Shown here: piece after piece, positions 8,950 to 18,889 of the stretch | Layout: every line of letters begins with the position of its first letter | How positions within the stretch are numbered: position 1 is the stretch's first letter | NCBI RefSeq assembly: GCF_023023025.1 | Contig: NZ_CP095481.1 | Location: forward strand, 10,615,001-10,679,000 | DNA length: 64,000 nucleotides | Source: Amycolatopsis sp. WQ 127309 | Lineage (GTDB): Bacteria > Actinomycetota > Actinomycetes > Mycobacteriales > Pseudonocardiaceae | Direction: 5' to 3' | Made by a program: the position numbers and the translations under genes | Notes under the pieces: generated by a model | Told to the model about the DNA's origin: nothing | Seen by the model: only the letters and a program-made list of their open reading frames with translations | Databases searched by the model: none

Positions 8950-9513
8950 ATGATGACGGTGGAGCAGCGCCCCCTGCGCGCGGACGCCCGGCGCAACCGC
9001 GAGGCGCTGGTGGCGGCCGCACGGGCGGTGTTCGGCGCCAAGGGCGTCGATGCCCCGCTCGACGAGATCGCCCGCCGCGCCGAGGTCGCGATCGGCACGC
9101 TCTACAACCGCTTCCCGACCCGCGCCGACCTCGTCGAAGCCGCGTTCCTGCCGACGCTGGAACAAGCGCAGGCGATCAGCGACGAGGCCCTCGCGTGCGC
9201 GGACCCGTGGGACGGCTTCGTGCTCTACCTCGAGCGGTCGGTGCGGATGCAGGTGACCGACCGCGGCTTCACCGAGGTGTGCTCGCGGACGTTCGACCCG
9301 GCCTCGGGCCTCGAAAAAGCCAAGCGCGCCAACGGTTCCCGGATGGACCGGATCGTCAAGCGGGCGCAGGACGCCGGTGCGCTGCGGCCGGACTTCCGCA
9401 CGATGGACCTCGCCGTGGTGTTCGCGGCGGCGACGGCGACCCCGGACTGGCGGCGCGGGCTCGCCCTGGTCCTCGACGGCCTGCGGGCCCCGGCCGCCCA
9501 CCCGCTGCCGTGA
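8950..9513 (+). CDS. TetR family regulator
   Basis: A 187-residue one-component repressor. The N-terminal helix-turn-helix is typical (PLDEIARRAEVAIGTLYNRFPTRADLVEAAF, about residues 33-65); the ligand-binding C-terminal half ends in a TetR_C-like helix with DWRRGLALVLDGL. Start ATG 8950 or 8953. It is divergent from the NfeD/flotillin pair and overlaps the downstream methyltransferase by GTGA, so the methyltransferase is probably in its operon. Confidence 0.88.
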   Translation: MMTVEQRPLRADARRNREALVAAARAVFGAKGVDAPLDEIARRAEVAIGTLYNRFPTRADLVEAAFLPTLEQAQAISDEALACADPWDGFVLYLERSVRMQVTDRGFTEVCSRTFDPASGLEKAKRANGSRMDRIVKRAQDAGALRPDFRTMDLAVVFAAATATPDWRRGLALVLDGLRAPAAHPLP

Positions 9514-10142
9514 CCGGCTGGCTCGCGGACACGCGCACGTCGTACGACACGGTGGCGTCGAGTTACGCCGGCATCGTGCGCGACGCCGTCACGACCCAGC
9601 CGTACCTGCGGGCGGCGCTAGCCCTGTTCGCCGAGCGGGCCGACGGCCCGGTCGTGGACGTCGGCTGCGGCCCGGGGCACTTCACCGCCCACCTGGTTTC
9701 CCTCGGCCTCGACGCGTCGGGCGTCGACCTCTCGCCGTCGATGATCGAGCTGGCCCGCGAGGCCTACCCCGACGTCGGGTTCGAGGTGGGCTCGATGACG
9801 GACCTGCCCCGCCCGGACGCCTCCGTCGCGGGGGTGCTCGCGTTCTGGTCGCTGATCCACGTCCCGGACGAAGCGGTTCCCGGCGTGCTGGGCCACTTCC
9901 ACCGGGTGCTGCGCCCGGGCGGCCGGCTGGTGATCGGCTACCACGTCGGCGACTCGGCCACGCTGAAGACCCAGGGCTACGGCGGCCACCCGATGAAGGT
10001 CCACGTCCACCGCCGGCGCCCGGAACGGGTCGGCGCGCTCGCCCGCGACGCGGGGTTCGAGATCGAGGCGGAGTGGCTGCTGAACCCCGATGATGACGTT
10101 CCGCAAGCGATCCTGTTCGCTCGGCGGCCGCCTTTGCGGTGA
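9510..10142 (+). CDS. Class I SAM-dependent methyltransferase
   Basis: A 210-residue Methyltransf_11/25-type enzyme with motif I VVDVGCGPGHFTAHL (about residues 49-63), an acidic residue after strand 2 in ASGVDLSPSMI, and a motif III region LRPGGRLVIGYHVG. The GTG start at 9510 overlaps the TetR stop. The substrate is unknown; small-molecule O- or N-methylation is the common role for this size class. Confidence 0.85.
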   Translation: MTGWLADTRTSYDTVASSYAGIVRDAVTTQPYLRAALALFAERADGPVVDVGCGPGHFTAHLVSLGLDASGVDLSPSMIELAREAYPDVGFEVGSMTDLPRPDASVAGVLAFWSLIHVPDEAVPGVLGHFHRVLRPGGRLVIGYHVGDSATLKTQGYGGHPMKVHVHRRRPERVGALARDAGFEIEAEWLLNPDDDVPQAILFARRPPLR

Positions 10143-10168
10143 CGCGATCGAGCGGGCATGCTGACTGC

Positions 10169-10612
10169 GTGACCGGCAAATCGGACGCGCGCCTGCGCGA
10201 ACTCGTGCTGCTGCGCCGTGTCCGCGACCGGATCGACCGGGACTACGCGCAGCCGCTGGACGTCGAGGCGCTGGCGCGCGGCGTCCACCTCTCGGCGGGC
10301 CACCTGAGCCGCGAGTTCCGCGCCGCCTTCGGCGAGTCGCCCTACAGCTACCTGATGACCCGGCGCATCGAGCGAGCCATGACCCTGCTGCGGCGGGGCG
10401 ACCTGTCGGTCACGGAGGTCTGCTTCGCGGTCGGCTGCTCGTCGCTCGGGACGTTCAGCACGCGGTTCTCCGAGCTGGTCGGCATCTCGCCGAGCGCCTA
10501 CAAGCGCCTGGCGGCCGGCGACGGCGAGGGCATCCCGACCTGCCTGGCCAAGCAGGTCATGCGGCCGATCAGGAATCGAGAAGCGACGCCCACCCGCTCG
10601 CACCTATCGTGA
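10169..10612 (+). CDS. AraC-type DNA-binding protein (HTH domain only)
   Basis: A 147-residue protein made almost entirely of an AraC/XylS DNA-binding domain: two helix-turn-helix units (LDVEALARGVHLSAGHLSREFRAAFGESP and SVTEVCFAVGCSSLGTFSTRFSELVGISP). There is no N-terminal sensor domain. Its stop codon is overlapped by the GTG of the glyoxalase-fold gene. Such AraC-VOC pairs are frequent in actinomycetes; the small regulator probably controls the pair. Confidence 0.85.
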   Translation: MTGKSDARLRELVLLRRVRDRIDRDYAQPLDVEALARGVHLSAGHLSREFRAAFGESPYSYLMTRRIERAMTLLRRGDLSVTEVCFAVGCSSLGTFSTRFSELVGISPSAYKRLAAGDGEGIPTCLAKQVMRPIRNREATPTRSHLS

Positions 10613-11028
10613 GCAGCATGAACCTCATCATCCAGCACACGTTCCTCCCCGCCGAAGACCCGGAGAAGTCGCTCGCGTTCTACCGCGACGCGCTGGGCTT
10701 CGAGGTGCGCAACGACGTGGGGTACGGGGACATGCGCTGGATCACGGTCGGCCCGGCCGATCAGCCGCACACGTCGATCGTGCTGCACCCGCCGGCCGCC
10801 GACCCGGGCCTGACCGACGACGAGCGCCGCACGATCGCCGAGCTGATGGCCAAGGGCAGCTACGCGTCGATCGTGCTCGCGTCCTCGGACCTGGCGGGCA
10901 CGTTCGACCAGGTCCAGGCGAGCGGCGCCGACGTCGTCCAGGAGCCGATGGACCAGCCCTACGGCGTCCGCGACTGCGCGTTCCGCGACCCGGCGGGCAC
11001 CATGGTCCGCATCAGCCAGCTGGGGTGA
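10609..11028 (+). CDS. VOC (glyoxalase/bleomycin-resistance) superfamily protein
   Basis: A 139-residue protein with the paired beta-alpha-beta-beta-beta repeats of the vicinal oxygen chelate fold. Seen: QHTFLPAEDPEKSLAFYRDALGFEV at the start and YGVRDCAFRDPAGTMVRISQ at the end. Possible metal ligands are His7 and a late Glu/Asp. The start is GTG 10609 (coupled) or ATG 10618. Its 3' end overlaps the convergent esterase gene by 17 bp. Confidence 0.85.
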   Translation: MSSMNLIIQHTFLPAEDPEKSLAFYRDALGFEVRNDVGYGDMRWITVGPADQPHTSIVLHPPAADPGLTDDERRTIAELMAKGSYASIVLASSDLAGTFDQVQASGADVVQEPMDQPYGVRDCAFRDPAGTMVRISQLG

Positions 11029-11845
11029 TCCGCCGCCCGGCGAACTCGAGCACCTCGGGCAGGACACCGCGCCAGAAGGCGTCTTCGTGCTTCCCCGGCG
11101 AGAACCGCGCCACGGCCGGCGAGACCGCGTTCACCAGCTTGCGGTCGGCGCCCAGGAACGGGTCGGACTCGCCGCACCACACGCCCAGGTTCGTGCCGTG
11201 CACATCGGCCGGGTGCAGCAGCGGTTCCTCCGCGCGCCAGCCGGCCTCGTCGGCGAACACCTTGCGGGCGCGGGCGTCCGGCCAGCTGACGAACAGGGCC
11301 GCGCTCGCCACGGCCGTCGCCTTCAGGTCCGGGTGGGCGCGGGCGAAGCGGAGGGCGCCGAAGCCGCCCATCGAGATGCCGAACACCGCCGCGGGCGCCT
11401 TGAGGTCGCGCTGGGTGAGCCAGGCGGGGAGTTCTTCGGACAGCATCCGCTGCGGGTCGTCGTCGCCGCCGACGTTCACCCAGTAGTGGTCACCGTCGGG
11501 TGCGGCGATCGCGAACGGCGGGACACTCGCGCGCACGGCCTTGGTGAGCGCCTCGGGGACGCCGAGGTCGAGGAACGTCCGGGCGCGGGCGCCACGGCCG
11601 TGCAGGGCCAGGCACACCGGCAGGCCCGAGGCCGGGACGCCGCCGGGGGTGATCAGGACCAGTTCGACGTCGGTGCCGCGGGCCGCCGAGTGCATCCGCT
11701 GCACGGTGACGGGCGCGCTCAGCGGTGTCGGGCCGGTCGGGGGTGCCGTCGCGGGCGGGCCGGGCGGCGGACCGGAGGGGGCCGGCGAGCAGCCCGCCAG
11801 CAGCGCGAGTGCGCTGCCGGCGAGCAGGCCGCGACGGGAGAGCAC
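11012..11845 (-). CDS. Tat-exported lipoprotein esterase (alpha/beta hydrolase)
   Basis: A 277-residue secreted hydrolase. The N-terminus carries a twin-arginine motif SRRGLL (3-8) followed by a lipobox LLAGC (Cys19), then a Pro-rich linker. The catalytic domain is of the putative-esterase (esterase D / antigen 85-like) kind, with the nucleophile elbow GISMGG near residue 158 and the acid/His region SDPFLGA...GKHEDAFWRGVLPEVLEF. The GTG start is 4 bp after the rbfA stop, so it appears to be an extra gene at the end of the rimP-rbfA operon. Confidence 0.82.
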   Translation of the reverse strand: MLSRRGLLAGSALALLAGCSPAPSGPPPGPPATAPPTGPTPLSAPVTVQRMHSAARGTDVELVLITPGGVPASGLPVCLALHGRGARARTFLDLGVPEALTKAVRASVPPFAIAAPDGDHYWVNVGGDDDPQRMLSEELPAWLTQRDLKAPAAVFGISMGGFGALRFARAHPDLKATAVASAALFVSWPDARARKVFADEAGWRAEEPLLHPADVHGTNLGVWCGESDPFLGADRKLVNAVSPAVARFSPGKHEDAFWRGVLPEVLEFAGRRITPAG

Positions 11846-11849
11846 CGGG

Positions 11850-12332
11850 TCAGCCCCGGCTCTCCTCCGCCGCCGGCTCGTCTTCGTCCTCGTCCTCGGT
11901 TTCGCGGGGGGCCTTGTACGGGTCGGGTTCGCCCGCGTGCTGGGCCCCCGCCGACCGCCGGGCGACCTCCGCGTCGGCCTCACGGGCCTTTTCGAGCAGG
12001 GCCTCGATGCGCTTCGACTCTTCGGGGATCGTGTCGGCCACGAACGTCAGGGTCGGGGTGTAGCGCACCCCGGTGCCCTGCCCGACCATCGTGCGGAGCA
12101 TGCCGCGCGCCGATTCGAGCGCGGCGGCGGCACCGGCGAAGTCCGGGGGGATGTCCAGCTTCTCGCCGAGCACCGTGTAGTACACCGTGGCGTCGTGCAG
12201 GTCGCCGGTGACCTTCGTGTCCGTGACGGTCACGTAGTCCAGCCGGGAGTCCTTGACCTCGTGCTCGATCGCGGACGCCACGATCTGCGAGATCCGCTTG
12301 GCGAGCTTGCGGGCCCGAGCAGGATCAGCCAT
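11850..12332 (-). CDS. rbfA: Ribosome-binding factor A
   Basis: A 160-residue KH-type protein that matures the 16S rRNA 5' end in the 30S subunit. Family features: an N-terminal helix [26 protein letters not shown], the strand [23 protein letters not shown] and the KH turn [11 protein letters not shown]. The acidic tail ([15 protein letters not shown]) after residue 125 is an actinobacterial extension. It follows ylxP by 19 bp. Confidence 0.95.
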   Translation of the reverse strand: MADPARARKLAKRISQIVASAIEHEVKDSRLDYVTVTDTKVTGDLHDATVYYTVLGEKLDIPPDFAGAAAALESARGMLRTMVGQGTGVRYTPTLTFVADTIPEESKRIEALLEKAREADAEVARRSAGAQHAGEPDPYKAPRETEDEDEDEPAAEESRG

Positions 12333-12351
12333 GTCTTTCTCCTCGAGAAAA

Positions 12352-12645
12352 TCAGTCGTCTGGGCCGAGCAGCCGGCGGTGGGCGGAGAGCAGTTCGAAC
12401 TCCGGCCTGCTCGCCACGTAGCGCTCGCACGAGTCGAGCACGTCACGGACGTGCTCGCCACCTTCGGCGACCACGGCCACCCCGATGAGGGTCCGCCGGT
12501 GCAGGTCGGTGTGACCGGCTTCGGCCACCGACACGGCGAAGCGCTTGCGCACCTCGGCCAGCACCGGCCGGACCACGGATCGCTTCTGCTTCAGCGAATG
12601 GACGTCGCCGAGCAGGATGTCGAGCTCAAGAGCTCCGACGTACAT
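12352..12645 (-). CDS. ylxP: DUF503 / YlxP-like protein
   Basis: A 97-residue DUF503 protein beginning [27 protein letters not shown], a very characteristic family start. YlxP-type proteins sit between infB and rbfA in many Gram-positive genomes and are thought to assist ribosome function; the biochemical role is not settled. A strong hairpin separates it from infB. Confidence 0.92.
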   Translation of the reverse strand: MYVGALELDILLGDVHSLKQKRSVVRPVLAEVRKRFAVSVAEAGHTDLHRRTLIGVAVVAEGGEHVRDVLDSCERYVASRPEFELLSAHRRLLGPDD

Positions 12646-12685
12646 AGGCAATGGTGGTGGTGTTGTAGGAATGGGAAGCGAAAGC

Positions 12686-12715
12686 CCCGGGGTGCGACCG
12701 AAACCGCACCCCGGG
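12686..12715 (-). terminator. Intra-operon hairpin after infB
   Basis: An 11-bp perfect stem CCCGGGGTGCG (12686-12696) with CGCACCCCGGG (12705-12715), loop 8 nt, 10 bp beyond the infB stop. On the minus strand it is followed by CTTTCGCTTCCC. It may partly terminate transcription or protect the infB 3' end, separating ylxP-rbfA expression from infB. Confidence 0.6.
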
Positions 12716-12725
12716 ACCGGACGCC

Positions 12726-15700
12726 TTACGCCCGCGGCTTCTCGCGCTGCTCGTACGTCTCGATCGAGTCGCCGACCTTGAGGTCGCCGTACGAACCGAG
12801 CGTCAGACCGCACTCGTAGCCCTCGCGGACCTCGACCACGTCGTCCTTGAACCGCCGCAGCGAGCTGACCGGCAGGTTCTCCGCGACGACAGTGCCGTCG
12901 CGCAGCAGCCGGGCGCGCGCATTGCGCCGGATCTCGCCGGACATGACCAGGCAACCCGCGATCGTGCCGATCTTGGAGGACTTGAAGACCTCGCGAACCT
13001 CCGCGCGGCCCAGCTCGACCTCTTCGTACTCGGGCTTGAGCATGCCCTTGAGGGCCTGCTCGATCTCGTCGATCGCCTGGTAGATGACCGTGTAGTACCG
13101 GACGTCGACGCCCTCGCGGGTGGCCCGCTCGGTCGCCTTGCCCTGGGCGCGGACGTTGAACCCGAGGACGATCGCGTCGGACGCGGTCGCCAGGTCGATG
13201 TCCGACTCGGTCACGCCACCGACGCCGCGGTGCACCACGTTCAGCTCGACGTCGTCGCCGACGTCCAGCTGCAGCAGCGATGCCTCGAGGGCCTCGACGG
13301 TACCCGAGTTGTCACCCTTGATGATCAGGTTGAGGCTGTTCGTCTCCTTCAGGGCGGAGTCGAGGTCCTCGAGGCTGACCCGCTTGCGACGCGACGCGTT
13401 GAGCGCGTTGCGCGTACGAGCGGAACGGCGCTCGGCGATCTGCCGGGCGACGCGGTCCTCGTCGACCACCAGGAAGGTGTCGCCCGCACCCGGCACCGAG
13501 GTGAACCCGATGACCTGGACGGGACGCGACGGCAGCGCCTCGGTGACGTCGACGTTGTGCTCGTCGACCATCCGGCGGACGCGGCCGTAGGCGTCACCCG
13601 CCACGACCGAGTCACCGACGCGCAGCGTGCCGCGCTGGACCAGGACGGTGGCCACCGGGCCGCGGCCGCGGTCGAGGTGCGCCTCGATCGCGACACCCTG
13701 GGCCTCCATGTCCGGGTTGGCCCGGAGGTCCAGAGCGGCGTCGGCGGTCAGCAGGATCGCCTCGAGCAGACCGTCGATGTTGATGTTCTGCCGCGCGGAG
13801 ATCTCGACGAACATCGTGTCGCCGCCGTACTCCTCGGCCACGAGGTTGTACTCGGTCAGCTGCTGCCGGATCTTGTCCGGGTTCGCGCCTTCCTTGTCGA
13901 TCTTGTTGATCGCGACCACGATCGGGGCCTTGGCGGCCTGCGCGTGGTTGATCGCCTCGACCGTCTGCGGCATCACACCGTCGTCGGCCGCCACCACGAT
14001 CACCGCGATGTCGGTCGAGTTGGCACCACGGGCACGCATGGCGGTGAACGCCTCGTGGCCCGGGGTGTCGATGAAGGTGATCAAGCGCGGGTTGCCCTCG
14101 AGCTCGGTCTCGATCTGGTACGCACCGATGTGCTGCGTGATGCCGCCGGCCTCGCTCTCGCGGACCTTCGTCTTCCGGATCGTGTCGAGCAGCCGGGTCT
14201 TACCGTGGTCGACGTGACCCATGATGGTCACGACCGGCGGCCTGACCTGCAGATCCTCTTCGCCACCCGCGTCGTCGCCGTAGGTGATGTCGAAGGTCTC
14301 CAGCAGCTCGCGGTCCTCCTCCTCGGGGCTGACGACCTGAACGTGGTAGTTCATTTCGCCGCCGAGCAGCTCGAGGATGTCGTCCGACACGGACTGCGTC
14401 GCGGTGACCATCTCGCCGAGGTGGAAGAGCACCTGCACCAGCGAAGCCGGGTTGGCGTCGATCTTCTCGGCGAAGTCGGTCAGCGAAGCGCCACGCGGCA
14501 GCCGGATCGTCTCGCCCTGCCCCTTGGGCAAGCGGACGCCGCCGACGCTGGGCGCCTGCATGTTGTCCATGTACTCCTGGCGCTTCTGCCGCTTCGACTT
14601 GCGACCCTTGCGCGAGGGACCACCCGGACGCCCGAAGGCACCCGCCGTGCCGCCACGGCCACCGGGGCCACCACGGCCGCCGCCACCGCGGAAACCGCCG
14701 CCGCCACCGGCCGGGGCACCGGCACCGGGGCCGCCGCCACCGGGACGGAAACCACCGCCGCCACCGCCGCCGCCACCGGGACGGAAGCCGCCACCGGCAC
14801 CGCCGCCGCCACCGGGGCCGCCGCGGAAACCGCCGCCGCCGCCACCGGGACCGCCACGAGCGCCGCCGCCGGGGCCGCCACGGGCACCGCCACCGGGACC
14901 ACCGCGAGCGCCGCCACCGGGACCGGCCGGGCGCTGCGTGCGGCCCGGCATCATGCCGGGGTTCGGGCGCGGGGGCATGTTGCCCGGGCTCGGCCGGTTG
15001 CCACCGGCGCCGCCACCGGGACGCGGAGCCGGACGGTCACCGCCGCCACCGGTCCCACCGGGACGCGGCGGGCGGGTGTCGCCGCCCTGGCCGCCGCCAC
15101 CGGGACGCGGGCCCTGCGGACGCGGCGGGGCGCCGGAACCGACACCGAACGGGTTGTTGCCGACCCGCGGGGTGCGCGGACCGGGCTTCGGACCGCCGGG
15201 CTTGGGGCCCTGCGGCTTCGGCGGGACGACCGAACCGGTGTTGCCCTGCGGAGCGGGCGCGGCCGGGGTCTCCTGCTTGGGGGGTGCGGCCGGCGCTGCT
15301 GGGGTCTGCCCACCGGCAGCCGCCGGGACCTGCTCCTGCGGAGCGGGCGCGGCCGGCTGCTGACGCGGGCCGGGCCGGGGGCCGGGACCGGCCGGGCGGT
15401 TGCCCGGTGCGGCGGCCGGCTTCGAGGCCGGGGCCTGCTGCTGCGGGGCCGCCGCGGGGGCGGCCTGCACGACGGGTGCCTGCTGCTGGGGAGCGGGCGT
15501 CGCGGGCTTCGGCGCGGGAGCGCCCGGCTTGGCGGCCGGGGGTCCCGGGCGCGCCGACGGACCGGGGGTCGGGCCGGGCTTCTTGGCGCCCTTGGGCGCA
15601 TACGCGTCGCGCAGCCGGCGGGCGACGGGCGCCTCGACCGTGGACGACGCGGATTTGACGAATTCGCCCTGTTCCTTCAACTTGGCGAGCACGTCCTTGC

Positions 15701-15752
15701 TGGTGATGCCGAGCTCCTTAGCGAGCTCGTGTACGCGGGCCTTGCCTGGCAC
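12726..15752 (-). CDS. infB: Translation initiation factor IF-2
   Basis: A 1008-residue GTPase that brings fMet-tRNA to the 30S subunit. GTG start at 15752, after GAGGAG (upstream ATG 15764 is less likely); the protein begins [20 protein letters not shown], the usual IF2_N domain. Residues about 55-390 are a Pro/Ala- then Gly-rich low-complexity linker with repeated ARGGPGGG units. The G domain follows: G1 GHVDHGKT at about 512-519, DTPGH, NKID. Domains II-IV end the protein. The linker is much longer than the bacterial average, though Gly-rich linkers are usual in actinomycetes. Confidence 0.97.
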   Translation of the reverse strand: MPGKARVHELAKELGITSKDVLAKLKEQGEFVKSASSTVEAPVARRLRDAYAPKGAKKPGPTPGPSARPGPPAAKPGAPAPKPATPAPQQQAPVVQAAPAAAPQQQAPASKPAAAPGNRPAGPGPRPGPRQQPAAPAPQEQVPAAAGGQTPAAPAAPPKQETPAAPAPQGNTGSVVPPKPQGPKPGGPKPGPRTPRVGNNPFGVGSGAPPRPQGPRPGGGGQGGDTRPPRPGGTGGGGDRPAPRPGGGAGGNRPSPGNMPPRPNPGMMPGRTQRPAGPGGGARGGPGGGARGGPGGGARGGPGGGGGGFRGGPGGGGGAGGGFRPGGGGGGGGGFRPGGGGPGAGAPAGGGGGFRGGGGRGGPGGRGGTAGAFGRPGGPSRKGRKSKRQKRQEYMDNMQAPSVGGVRLPKGQGETIRLPRGASLTDFAEKIDANPASLVQVLFHLGEMVTATQSVSDDILELLGGEMNYHVQVVSPEEEDRELLETFDITYGDDAGGEEDLQVRPPVVTIMGHVDHGKTRLLDTIRKTKVRESEAGGITQHIGAYQIETELEGNPRLITFIDTPGHEAFTAMRARGANSTDIAVIVVAADDGVMPQTVEAINHAQAAKAPIVVAINKIDKEGANPDKIRQQLTEYNLVAEEYGGDTMFVEISARQNINIDGLLEAILLTADAALDLRANPDMEAQGVAIEAHLDRGRGPVATVLVQRGTLRVGDSVVAGDAYGRVRRMVDEHNVDVTEALPSRPVQVIGFTSVPGAGDTFLVVDEDRVARQIAERRSARTRNALNASRRKRVSLEDLDSALKETNSLNLIIKGDNSGTVEALEASLLQLDVGDDVELNVVHRGVGGVTESDIDLATASDAIVLGFNVRAQGKATERATREGVDVRYYTVIYQAIDEIEQALKGMLKPEYEEVELGRAEVREVFKSSKIGTIAGCLVMSGEIRRNARARLLRDGTVVAENLPVSSLRRFKDDVVEVREGYECGLTLGSYGDLKVGDSIETYEQREKPRA

Positions 15753-15830
15753 AGCTCTCCTCATCTAGGGGAGGCCAGGCGGGGAACCCGCTGACCTCGT
15801 CCTTATTGTCTCGCGTTCATGGCTTCAGCT

Positions 15831-16226
15831 TCACGGCTGACTCATGACGGGTCGACCTGCTTCCTTCGTTCCTCGCGGAGCCGGGGACGTCCCGGCTTCG
15901 TGATGCGTGGCGTGCTCGACGTACCCGCGGACCTCCCGGACGTCGAGCGCTCCCGGGGCCCGCAAGGCCCTCGGGAAAGCCCGCCGCCGTTCGGCTTTGG
16001 CCAGACAGTCCGCGTCGGGGTGCAACCACGCCCCCCGGCCCGGGAGCCGACGACGTCCGTCGACGACCACCCGTCCGGCCACCGCGACCACGCGCAGCAG
16101 CTCACCGATCAAGGCCCGCCGCTTGCAACCGACACAAGTCCGCACCGGGGATTCTCGGTGGGGCTGGCGCTCGGCTACCCGCCGCGGGCTTCGAACCACT
16201 CCAGAGTCTACCGCTTCGACCTTCAC
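15831..16226 (-). CDS. ylxR: YlxR (RnpM-like) RNA-binding protein
   Basis: A 131-residue protein with the YlxR signature [21 protein letters not shown] and [26 protein letters not shown]. Family members bind RNA; the B. subtilis homologue modulates RNase P. The GTG start at 16226 overlaps the nusA stop (GTGA). The first 28 residues and the last 25 are extra to the core, so an internal start near VRTCVGC cannot be excluded. It precedes infB by 78 bp. Confidence 0.88.
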   Translation of the reverse strand: MKVEAVDSGVVRSPRRVAERQPHRESPVRTCVGCKRRALIGELLRVVAVAGRVVVDGRRRLPGRGAWLHPDADCLAKAERRRAFPRALRAPGALDVREVRGYVEHATHHEAGTSPAPRGTKEAGRPVMSQP

Positions 16227-17269
16227 TCAGCCGAACCGGTTGTCGCGGCGGGCCGCGACGGACCGGCGTGGTCTTGATCACCCTCGTCGTCCACCGGCGC
16301 GGCATCGCTGCGGATGTCGATCCGCCAGCCGGTCAGACGGGCGGCGAGGCGGGCGTTCTGGCCCTCCTTGCCGATCGCCAGCGACAGCTGGAAGTCCGGC
16401 ACCACGACGCGGGCGGTCTTGCCCCGCTCGTCCATGACCCGTACGGAAACAACCTTCGCCGGGGACAGGGCATTCCCCACGAACCGGGCCGGGTCCTCCG
16501 AGTAGTCGATGATGTCGATCTTCTCGCCGGCCAGCTCGCTCATCACATTGCGCACGCGCGCGCCGACCGGGCCGATGCAGGCGCCCTTGGCGTTCACGCC
16601 CGCCACGGTGGACTTCACCGCGATCTTCGTGCGGTGTCCCGGTTCGCGCGCCACGGCGGCGATCTCGACCGTCCCGTCGGCGATCTCCGGGACCTCCAGC
16701 GCGAACAGCTTGCGCACGAGGTTGGGGTGCGAGCGCGAGAGCGTGATCTGCGGGCCGCGGTTGCCGCGCGCGACGGTGACCACGTACGCCTTGATCCGGC
16801 TGCCGTGCTCGTAGGACTCCCCGGCCACCTGCTCCGCCGACGGCAGCACGCCCTCGGTGTCACCCACCTGGACCACGACCATGCCGCGCGCGTTGGCGCG
16901 GGCGTCGCGCTGGATGACGCCGGCGACGATCTCGCCCTCCTTGGTGGAGAACTCGCCGAAGGTCTTCTCGTGCTCGGCGTCACGCAGCCGCTGCAGGATG
17001 ACCTGGCGCGCGGTGGTGGCGGCGATCCGGCCGAACCCCTCGGGGGTGTCGTCCCACTCCTCGTCGGTCTCGCCGTCGTGGGTCAGCGTGCGCGCGAGCA
17101 CGCGCACCAGGCCGGACTTGTGGTCGATGTCGATGCGGGCGTGCGGCTGGTGCCCTTCGGTGTGCTTGTACGCGGTGAGCAAGGCCGTCTCGATGGCCTC
17201 GATCACCGTTTCGAAGGGGATGTCCTTGTCCCGTTCGATCGCCCTCAGTGCGGCGATGTCGACGTTCAC
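16223..17269 (-). CDS. nusA: Transcription termination/antitermination factor NusA
   Basis: A 348-residue RNA polymerase-binding factor: N-terminal domain ([30 protein letters not shown]), an S1 RNA-binding domain (about 105-180), and two KH domains with [22 protein letters not shown] and [24 protein letters not shown]. It lacks the C-terminal acidic repeats of proteobacterial NusA, as usual in actinobacteria. GTG start 17269 overlaps the rimP stop. Confidence 0.96.
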   Translation of the reverse strand: MNVDIAALRAIERDKDIPFETVIEAIETALLTAYKHTEGHQPHARIDIDHKSGLVRVLARTLTHDGETDEEWDDTPEGFGRIAATTARQVILQRLRDAEHEKTFGEFSTKEGEIVAGVIQRDARANARGMVVVQVGDTEGVLPSAEQVAGESYEHGSRIKAYVVTVARGNRGPQITLSRSHPNLVRKLFALEVPEIADGTVEIAAVAREPGHRTKIAVKSTVAGVNAKGACIGPVGARVRNVMSELAGEKIDIIDYSEDPARFVGNALSPAKVVSVRVMDERGKTARVVVPDFQLSLAIGKEGQNARLAARLTGWRIDIRSDAAPVDDEGDQDHAGPSRPAATTGSAE

Positions 17270-17817
17270 TTCGACCCCTTCTCCGTTTTCTCGGTCTCGG
17301 CCTGACCGGCGCCGGTCAGGCCGGACGCGTCGTCGTCGAGCAGTTTCAGATCCTCGGCGGGCGGCTGCTTGAACTCGATCTCGACGACCGCCTTCGCCAC
17401 CTGGGCGTAGCGGACGTCGCGGAGCTCGCCGCCGGCGAGGAGGCGGGCGGCGTCCGCGCCCGCGTGACCGACCCGGCCCACGAAGGCGTCACCTTCGACC
17501 GGGGTGACCTTGACCAAGCGGAACCGCGCGCGCCGCCAGTGCCGCTGCTGGGTCAGCGGGCGCTCGATGCCCGGCGAGGTGACCTCCAGCGTGTACGCGC
17601 TCGCGAGCACGTGCTCGTTCTCGTCGAGCGCCGCCGCCACCTTGCGGCTGACCTCGGCGACCTCGTCCAGCCCGATGCCGTCGTCGGAGTCGACGACGAC
17701 CTTGACCAGCTGCCGCCGGCCGGCCTGCTGGACCTCGAACGAATCGAGGTCGAAACCCGCGGCGGTGACGGCTTCGGCCACGATCGGCTGAAGCCGGCTG
17801 GCGAGTTCTCCTGGCAC
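17266..17817 (-). CDS. rimP: Ribosome maturation factor RimP
   Basis: A 183-residue protein needed for 30S assembly, with the N-terminal alpha/beta domain ([21 protein letters not shown]...[27 protein letters not shown]) and the C-terminal SH3-like domain. [14 protein letters not shown] is a hallmark. A GTG start at 17817 follows AGGAGAG by 6 bases. It is the first gene of the block; its promoter should lie in the 124-bp gap to the divergent DUF4439 gene. Confidence 0.94.
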   Translation of the reverse strand: MPGELASRLQPIVAEAVTAAGFDLDSFEVQQAGRRQLVKVVVDSDDGIGLDEVAEVSRKVAAALDENEHVLASAYTLEVTSPGIERPLTQQRHWRRARFRLVKVTPVEGDAFVGRVGHAGADAARLLAGGELRDVRYAQVAKAVVEIEFKQPPAEDLKLLDDDASGLTGAGQAETEKTEKGSK

Positions 17818-17941
17818 GTGGGGCTCTCCTCGGTCGGGGTGGGGGTTGGGGAACGGGTCGGTGGTGGACCAGCTTATCCGGTCGCCTTGTCACCACGCGC
17901 GAGCGGCGGGCCCGCCCCGGGGCCTGGCAGGATGGGCCGAC

Positions 17942-18883
17942 GTGACCGGAAGACCGACCGAGCTGACCCGCCGTGCCGCCCTCCGCTTCGGGGCGGTGGC
18001 CTCACTGGCCGCTTTGGCCGTGCCGCTGGCCGCCTGCGGGCCCGGCTACGACGAAAGCCCCGACCCGCTGCAGCCGCTCCTGGCCGCCGCCGACGCGGAC
18101 GCCGCGGCGGCGCGTGCCCTGGCCAAGGGCAAGGACGCCGACGCCGCCGGCCAGCTCGCCGACGCGCGCGCGGCGCACGCGGCCGCCCTGAAGTCCGAAG
18201 TGGACCGGCTGAACCGGCCGAAACCGCCGTCGGCGGCGTCGCCACCGGCCGCGGCGGCGCTGGGCGACCTGAAGGAGCGGCTGGCCACCGCGCGCAAGCA
18301 GGCCGAGGACCTCGTCGGCGGCCTGCCGCGCTACCGCGCCGGGATGGTCGCCGCGATCGCCGCGGGCTGCGCGGCGCTGCAGCGCACCACCCCGGCGCTG
18401 GGCCCGGGCGAGGACGCCCCCGCCGCGGCCGCCCCGCCCGGCGGCGTCCCCGCCGAAGCCGTCGACCCGCTGCAGCAGGCGCTCGCCGCCGAGCACGCCG
18501 CGGTCTGGGTGTACGGCCTGGTCGGCGCGTTCCTCCCGGCCGACTTCGGGGAGGCGGAGAAGGGCGGCGTCGCGGAACACGCGCTGCGCCGCGACCTGCT
18601 GCAGACGATGCTCGCGGGCGCCGGGGCGACCCCGGTCGCGCCGGAGGCCGCGTACAACCCGAAGAAGCCGGTGACCGACACGGCGTCGGCCGCGCTGGTG
18701 GTCGCGACGGCGGAGGCCGACTGCGCGTCGGCGTGGCTGGCCGTGGTGAACCACACCGACGACGTCGGCCTGCGCAAAACGGCGCTGCACGCGCTGGTGG
18801 CGGCTTCGCGGCGCGGCACGCCGTGGCGTTCCGAGGCCGGCGAGAAGCCGGTGGCGGTGGCCATGCCCGGCCAGGCGAGCTGA
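17942..18883 (+). CDS. DUF4439 ferritin-like lipoprotein
   Basis: A 313-residue exported protein, GTG start 17942. An N-terminal signal with RRAAL, a hydrophobic stretch and lipobox LAAC (about Cys31) predicts a lipoprotein, possibly via Tat. The second half (PLQQALAAEHAAVWVYGLVGAF...) matches the ferritin-like DUF4439 domain with helix-borne Glu/His residues. Its function is unknown. The divergent placement next to rimP is conserved in mycobacteria. Confidence 0.85.
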   Translation: MTGRPTELTRRAALRFGAVASLAALAVPLAACGPGYDESPDPLQPLLAAADADAAAARALAKGKDADAAGQLADARAAHAAALKSEVDRLNRPKPPSAASPPAAAALGDLKERLATARKQAEDLVGGLPRYRAGMVAAIAAGCAALQRTTPALGPGEDAPAAAAPPGGVPAEAVDPLQQALAAEHAAVWVYGLVGAFLPADFGEAEKGGVAEHALRRDLLQTMLAGAGATPVAPEAAYNPKKPVTDTASAALVVATAEADCASAWLAVVNHTDDVGLRKTALHALVAASRRGTPWRSEAGEKPVAVAMPGQAS

Positions 18884-18889
18884 CCCGGT

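Noticed and set aside
13230..15794. Open frame of 854 codons on the plus strand opposite infB
   Set aside because: It is the antisense of infB; its Arg/Asp/Val composition mirrors GC-rich third positions, and infB itself is unmistakable.
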